Under the pieces are notes generated by a model. It was given only the letters and a program-made list of their open reading frames with translations, had not been told where the DNA came from and made no database searches. 9,912 nt of DNA, from positions 1-9,912 of the forward strand of contig DETU01000057.1 of NCBI GenBank assembly GCA_002362175.1, in the 5' to 3' direction. The DNA comes from Ruminococcus sp. UBA3280. Lineage in GTDB: Bacteria; Bacillota; Clostridia; Oscillospirales; Ruminococcaceae. Below, piece after piece: positions 6,848 to 9,912 of this stretch (position 1 is its first letter; every line of letters begins with the position of its first letter). The translations under genes were made by a program, and so were the position numbers.

Positions 6848-6962
6848 TTAAAAATATTTGACACGCTCTCCCATCGGAAATAAGACGGGGGCTTCCTGCT
6901 CAAGTACGTTTTCACATACAGTATCAACAGGCTAACTCCGGTTGTTCTACGGTTTTTTGTAG
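6848..6962 (-). pseudogene. Probable relic of an IS200/IS605-type element: tnpB 3' end with right-end hairpins
   Basis: Reading the minus strand from 6931 to 6848 gives 27 residues beginning PVDTVCENVLEQEAP and ending at TAA. The PVD...QEAP pattern resembles, from memory, C-termini of TnpB proteins of IS200/IS605 (IS1341-type) elements. A stop codon (TAG, 6932-6934) directly precedes it, so it is not an intact gene. The same DNA folds on the minus strand into a series of hairpins: a 4+2-pair stem at 6925-6944; a 6-pair stem with a perfect GAAA tetraloop (GTATGT/ACGTAC) at 6904-6919; and an 8-position stem CCCCCGTC/GATGGGAG (one mismatch, one G-U) at 6868-6891. A terminal GC-rich hairpin next to the tnpB end is typical of these elements' right ends and of the omega RNA scaffold. 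No tnpA, no tnpB body and no left end are recognisable. Family recognition is by pattern only. Confidence 0.5.
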
Positions 6963-6982
6963 GTTTATCTGCTGTTTTGCAA

Positions 6983-7147
6983 TTATTTCATGTTGACCGG
7001 CTGAATGCCCCGAATATAAACGGTGTCACTGAGAGGATAACCTGACTTGAATCCCTTGCTGTGACAATATAGACTGCCACAGATTTTCCCGTCTGAATTA
7101 AGACAGACAGAAAATTCATTATTATAATCAGTACCTTTCTTTTTCAT
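6983..7147 (-). CDS. Possible small ORF, 54 residues, unknown function
   Basis: An uninterrupted ATG-to-TAA reading frame of 54 codons, starting MKKKGTDYNNEFSVCLN and continuing with DGKICGSLYCHSKGFKSG and a tail ending RGIQPVNMK. The mixed composition, with three cysteines (C15, C23, C28), alternating polar and hydrophobic residues and no low complexity, looks protein-like. However, there is no convincing Shine-Dalgarno sequence before the ATG (the upstream bases are T-rich). It lies 44 bases after the coiled-coil gene and about 20 bases before the tnpB-like relic. I do not recognise a family. It could be a genuine small protein, a decayed fragment of a larger gene, or chance, as the DNA also forms an 11-pair hairpin inside it. 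Confidence 0.35.
   Translation of the reverse strand: MKKKGTDYNNEFSVCLNSDGKICGSLYCHSKGFKSGYPLSDTVYIRGIQPVNMK
7085..7114 (-). other. 11-pair hairpin inside the uncharacterised 6840-7190 stretch
   Basis: On the minus strand TTTTCTGTCTG pairs with CAGACGGGAAA over 11 positions (two G-U pairs) around an 8-base loop. It lies within the possible 54-codon ORF. It could be an RNA structure or a chance stem in AT-rich DNA. There is no T-run immediately after it, so it is not an intrinsic terminator of the coiled-coil gene. Confidence 0.35.
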
Positions 7148-7191
7148 ACAAAAACATCGGTACTATATAATGACTTTAATTCCCGCAAAAA

Positions 7192-8553
7192 TTATGCATT
7201 TGGGTTGTTTGCTTCTGCTTCAGCTGCTTTAAGCAGTTCGTCCATGCCAGCCATATCAAAGTTAAAACTTTTTTTAGGCTGTGACTTAGCCGGTGCAGAC
7301 TTAACATTGTTTATATTACTGCTGTTTAAATTATTATTTACAGGTTTCGCAGAATTATTTGACTGAACCGAATTATTTAAAGACGGTTTTTTCGCAATTC
7401 CGGAAACAGATTCAGATTTCTTTGCCTTTTCCGCATTTGACTTAACGTCCGACATATCAACCTTAGGAGATTCCATCTTTTTTATATCCTGAGAAGCGTT
7501 TGTATCTATAGACTTGCGTGCTTCTCCGACAATGTCCTTAGCCTCATTGAGACGTGCTGTTATATCGCTGAACTTTGAGTTTATACTTTCAATTTCGTTG
7601 AGGAGCATTTTACGTACAGTTGACGACATTTCATTAACTGTATCAGCGTGTTTGTTAGCCTCGTCAATAGTAGTTTTGGCTTTGATATTTGCATCTTTTA
7701 TGCACGATTCAGCAGTTGTATTTGCAGCGGAAACAGTTTTTTCAGCCTCTGCCTTTGCGTCACTGATAACCTTTTCAGCCTTTTCAGCAGCTTCTTTTTT
7801 AAGAGCTTCTGCTTTTTCCTGAGCGTCTGCTTTAAGCTGTTCGGTAGTTTTCTGAGCCTGAATAAACAAATCACTAATCATAAGAGTCGGATTACTTGCC
7901 TTTTCGTTAAGATTCTTGATTTCGTCATCTTTCTTAGCAAGTTCAGCATTTTTCTTAGCAATTTCCTCGTCTTTCTTAGCAATAGCAATTGCATTTTCCT
8001 TAGTAAGCTGAGCGATTTTAGCGTCCTTGGAAGCTGACTCCTGTGTTTTTTCAACAATAGTCTTAGCCTTTGCAGCGAGGTCATTAGTCATTCTTGAAAG
8101 GTCCTGCTTAACCTTTGCAAGTTCAGCATCATTATTATTGGCTGACTGTGAAGCACCTGCTGTCTGAGCGACTTTAAGCTGATTTTTAAGATTTTCGATT
8201 TCCTTCTTTGCTGCTTCAAGCTGTGCATTGTTAACAGGAGCGGCAGCACCAGCAGCAACAGGCTTTCCTGCCTGAAGCTGAGCGATAGTTGTCTGAGCGG
8301 CTTCAAGTTCCTTTTTCGCATTTCTCAAAGCATTGTTTGAAGCATTAAGTTTTTCCTGTAAATTATCAATCTGATTCTTATACTTTCTGACTTCATCATC
8401 ATTACTGGAAGAAGGTCCTGACTTTTTAAGTTTTTCATTATCTTCCTGAAGGGAAAGAATTTTTGAGTTAAGTTCATCGAGATATGTAAGAACATCTTCT
8501 TTAACAAAACCACCGCCTATTTTGGTGGTTCGTAATACGGTTGGTTCATCCAT
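7192..8553 (-). CDS. DivIVA-like long coiled-coil protein
   Basis: 453-residue cytoplasmic coiled-coil protein. The N-terminus MDEPTVLRTTKIGGGFVKED followed by VLTYLDELNSKI matches the DivIVA/GpsB membrane-binding start (aromatic-containing GF/GY, then V-x-x-[FY]-L-D). Long Lys/Glu/Ala-rich coiled coils cover about 24-95, 110-135 and 143-218. A second segment (about 222-345, SDLFIQAQKTTEQLKADAQEK, simplified here as the AQKT-EQ-KADA-E-A pattern) resembles the C-terminal coiled coil of DivIVA. Then come a Ser/Asn-rich low-complexity region (about 360-425) and a short conserved-looking tail KSFNFDMAGMDELLKAAEAE. It is far longer than Bacillus DivIVA (about 164). A polar or septal scaffold role is inferred, supported by ftsZ next door. 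The start at 8553 has GGAG 11 bases upstream; longer ATG or TTG starts (8583, 8592) lack one. A good promoter lies upstream at 8652-8680. Confidence 0.85.
   Translation of the reverse strand: MDEPTVLRTTKIGGGFVKEDVLTYLDELNSKILSLQEDNEKLKKSGPSSSNDDEVRKYKNQIDNLQEKLNASNNALRNAKKELEAAQTTIAQLQAGKPVAAGAAAPVNNAQLEAAKKEIENLKNQLKVAQTAGASQSANNNDAELAKVKQDLSRMTNDLAAKAKTIVEKTQESASKDAKIAQLTKENAIAIAKKDEEIAKKNAELAKKDDEIKNLNEKASNPTLMISDLFIQAQKTTEQLKADAQEKAEALKKEAAEKAEKVISDAKAEAEKTVSAANTTAESCIKDANIKAKTTIDEANKHADTVNEMSSTVRKMLLNEIESINSKFSDITARLNEAKDIVGEARKSIDTNASQDIKKMESPKVDMSDVKSNAEKAKKSESVSGIAKKPSLNNSVQSNNSAKPVNNNLNSSNINNVKSAPAKSQPKKSFNFDMAGMDELLKAAEAEANNPNA
7930..7982 (-). repeat. Three 21-base heptad-coding tandem repeats
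   Basis: The 11-mer TTGCTAAGAAA on the minus strand occurs three times at exactly 21-base spacing (7972-7982, 7951-7961, 7930-7940). It encodes consecutive heptads AKKDEEI, AKKNAEL and AKKDDEI in the coiled-coil protein. Identity at DNA level within the repeated core suggests recent duplication of heptad units; such repeats can change the rod length by slippage. Confidence 0.8.
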
Positions 8554-8615
8554 TGTAATTGCAACTCCATTCTCCGCAATCATATACGGCAAAATAAATA
8601 AAAAAAGAACAAATC

Positions 8616-8640
8616 AACTGTTTTATTTTTCAAAACAGTT
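8616..8640 (-). promoter_or_regulatory. Perfect inverted repeat in the leader of the coiled-coil gene
   Basis: AACTGTTTT and AAAACAGTT form a perfect 9-base inverted repeat around a 7-base spacer. It begins about 5 bases after the expected transcription start of the promoter at 8652-8680. It could be a repressor operator or a 5' stem-loop protecting the mRNA. It is not a terminator by context, although a T-rich stretch follows about 10 bases later. Confidence 0.6.
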
Positions 8641-8651
8641 CTTTCATATAA

Positions 8652-8680
8652 ATTATAACACAATTTATATAATAATTCAA
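8652..8680 (-). promoter_or_regulatory. Sigma-A type promoter for the DivIVA-like gene
   Basis: Minus-strand -35 TTGAAT (8680-8675) and -10 TATAAT (8657-8652), separated by exactly 17 bases. The expected start is near 8645, giving a leader of about 90 bases before the ATG at 8553. It lies downstream of the ftsZ terminator, so the coiled-coil gene is transcribed independently of ftsZ. Confidence 0.8.
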
Positions 8681-8737
8681 TCATTGAAATGTAGAATTTT
8701 TCCGTTGAATTTAGTGCATTTTACACTATCTCTCTTT

Positions 8738-8771
8738 AAAAAAGGGCAGCCTCCCCAGAGAGAAGCTGCTC
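8738..8771 (-). terminator. Intrinsic terminator of ftsZ
   Basis: On the minus strand GAGCAGCTTCTC pairs with GGGAGGCTGCCC (11 of 12 positions, two G-U) around the tetraloop TCTG, followed directly by TTTTTT. It starts 10 bases after the ftsZ stop. It is the strongest terminator in the window. Confidence 0.92.
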
Positions 8772-8781
8772 TGACAATTTT

Positions 8782-9912
8782 TTAGTTTCCAAGTATCTTG
8801 AAAATTTCGTCAATATCCAAATCGTTGTTTGCAGACGACCTTGAAGAATTTCCGCTCATACCGAGACCGTCAATCAGCGGATTGTCAATCTGCATAATAT
8901 TTTCTTCCGGAGTCGGAACAGACGGCGGAGGTGTAGGAGCAGACTGAGGAGCGGGGGCGGTTTTCTTTTCTTCTTCCGGTTCTTCTTCAGGAACGTCATA
9001 ACCATCTATACCATCAAAACCTGCGGCAATAACAGTGATAGACATTTCGTCCTGCATATCTTCCTTGAAAGCAGTACCGAAGATAAATTCAACGCCCTCA
9101 GCGGCAGTATCAGTAATCATCTTGGTTGCCGCATCAACGTCAGAAGAAAGAATATCTTCAGACATAGCGATGTTGATAAGAAGTCTCTTTGCACCTGAAA
9201 TAGAGGTTTCAAGAAGCGGACTGGAAATAACTGCTGTAGCGGCATCTCTTGCCTTATCCTTGCCTGAACCGTGACCGATAGCCATGTGGGCATATCCCGC
9301 ACCTTTCATAATAGTTGAAACGTCCGCAAAATCAAGGTTTATGTAACCTTCCTCAACAATAAGGTCTGAGATACTCTTTACACCTGTTTTAAGGACATCG
9401 TCTGAAAGTGCAAATGACTGCATCATGGTAAGGGGCTTGTCAAGACCCACAAGAAGCTTTTCGTTAGGGATAACGATAAGGGAGTCAACATACTTTTTAA
9501 GTTCTGCAATACCTTTTTCAGCCTGAGCCATTTTCTGCTCTCTTTCAAAAAGGAACGGCTTTGTAACTACTGCAACTGTAAGTATATCCATTTCCTTAGC
9601 TATTTTAGCAACAACAGGAGCAGCACCTGTACCCGTACCACCGCCCATACCTGCGGTAATGAAAATCATATCAGCACCCTTGAGATGTGTTTCAATTTCA
9701 TCACGGTTTTCTTCGGCACTACGCTGACCTATTTCAGGCTTGTTTCCTGCACCTCTGCCCTTTGTAAGCTTTGCACCGATTGGTATTCTTGTAGTGGCTT
9801 TTGATTTGTTAAGAGCTTTTGCGTCGGTATTGATTGCGATATACTCTATATTGTTAACACCTGAATCAACCATGCAGTTAACAGCGTTTCCGCCGCCTCC
9901 GCCGACACCGAT
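8782..9912 (-). CDS. ftsZ: Cell division protein FtsZ (N-terminus cut by window edge)
   Basis: Tubulin-like GTPase that polymerises into the division ring. 376 residues are visible and the reading frame is open to the right edge; only about 15-25 N-terminal residues should be missing. Counting from the edge: IGVGGGGGNAVN (1-12) is the first nucleotide-binding loop, INTDAKAL (27-34) and the tubulin signature GGGTGTG (90-96) bind GTP, and the T7 synergy loop NLDFADV (192-198) provides the catalytic acidic residues D194 and D197. The globular domain ends near 303. An acidic, then Pro-rich linker (304-361) leads to the C-terminal peptide DLDIDEIFKILGN (364-376). That peptide lacks the Pro and the terminal basic FLR-like residues of the usual tail that binds FtsA, SepF and ZipA. 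The gene ends in its own strong terminator. Identification is certain. Confidence 0.98.
   Translation of the reverse strand: MGVGGGGGNAVNCMVDSGVNNIEYIAINTDAKALNKSKATTRIPIGAKLTKGRGAGNKPEIGQRSAEENRDEIETHLKGADMIFITAGMGGGTGTGAAPVVAKIAKEMDILTVAVVTKPFLFEREQKMAQAEKGIAELKKYVDSLIVIPNEKLLVGLDKPLTMMQSFALSDDVLKTGVKSISDLIVEEGYINLDFADVSTIMKGAGYAHMAIGHGSGKDKARDAATAVISSPLLETSISGAKRLLINIAMSEDILSSDVDAATKMITDTAAEGVEFIFGTAFKEDMQDEMSITVIAAGFDGIDGYDVPEEEPEEEKKTAPAPQSAPTPPPSVPTPEENIMQIDNPLIDGLGMSGNSSRSSANNDLDIDEIFKILGN

Noticed and set aside
7023..7066. TGTCAC/GTGACA long-range repeat with an inner 5-pair stem, considered as a structured RNA or degenerate tRNA
   Set aside because: The stems are short, no tRNA arms or conserved positions fit, and nothing matches a riboswitch I recognise.
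7130..7164. Inverted repeat AGTACC/GGTACT flanking the start of the 54-codon ORF
   Set aside because: Only 6 pairs with a 23-base loop; such repeats are expected by chance in a region of this size.
7648..8037. 129-codon plus-strand frame, Phe/Ser/Leu-rich and membrane-like
   Set aside because: It is the mirror of Lys/Glu/Ala-rich coiled-coil codons on the other strand; the hydrophobicity is a by-product of that composition.
8554..8592. 13-codon N-terminal extension of the DivIVA-like frame to a TTG or ATG
   Set aside because: No ribosome binding site precedes these starts, while the ATG at 8553 has GGAG upstream and puts the DivIVA-type motif at the N-terminus.

Overview
The window looks like chromosomal DNA of a low-GC Gram-positive anaerobe of the Clostridia, most likely a Ruminococcus-type Oscillospiraceae. 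The reasons are the AT-rich composition with sigma-A type promoters, AGGAGG-like ribosome binding sites, an ftsZ followed by a DivIVA-like coiled-coil gene, an RqcH (NFACT) protein, a TrmK homologue joined to a Nif3 homologue, and a CxxC-x17-CxxC zinc-ribbon protein. The genus is an inference from general family knowledge. Every convincing gene lies on the minus strand, so transcription runs from the right edge (9912) to the left edge (1).

Right part (7192-9912), cell division and polarity. ftsZ is cut by the right edge, lacking only its extreme N-terminus, and ends at a strong intrinsic terminator (8738-8771). A good sigma-A promoter (8652-8680) and a palindromic leader then serve a 453-residue DivIVA-like, Lys/Ala-rich coiled-coil protein. 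Its C-terminal tail loosely resembles the unusual C-terminal peptide of FtsZ.

Middle part (6223-7191), small genes and relic DNA. A roughly 355-base stretch after the coiled-coil gene holds a possible 54-residue ORF of unknown function. It also holds a structured segment that looks like the 3' end of an IS200/IS605-type tnpB gene with its right-end hairpins. Next come two small Cys-rich proteins: a four-CxxC zinc-ribbon protein and a DUF1858 redox-disulfide protein. The latter is followed by an intrinsic terminator (6223-6254).

Left part (118-6184), a compact six-gene run with 4-17 base gaps and coupled ribosome binding sites. In order of transcription it holds a TrmK-Nif3 fusion (tRNA m1A22 methyltransferase plus dinuclear-metal domain), RlmA-type 23S rRNA guanine-N1 methyltransferase, a CPBP-family membrane protein, RqcH (nascent-chain alanine tailing in ribosome quality control), 3-methyladenine DNA glycosylase (Mpg/AAG) and an AraC-family regulator. 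This looks like one operon for RNA modification, ribosome rescue and DNA repair. At the left edge a near-consensus minus-strand promoter, an operator-like inverted repeat and a Shine-Dalgarno-like GGAG point to another gene starting just outside the window.

Most of the window is housekeeping. I see no CRISPR array, no tRNA or rRNA gene and no complete mobile element. I did not find a convincing new defence or biosynthetic system. The least explained stretch is 6840-7190.
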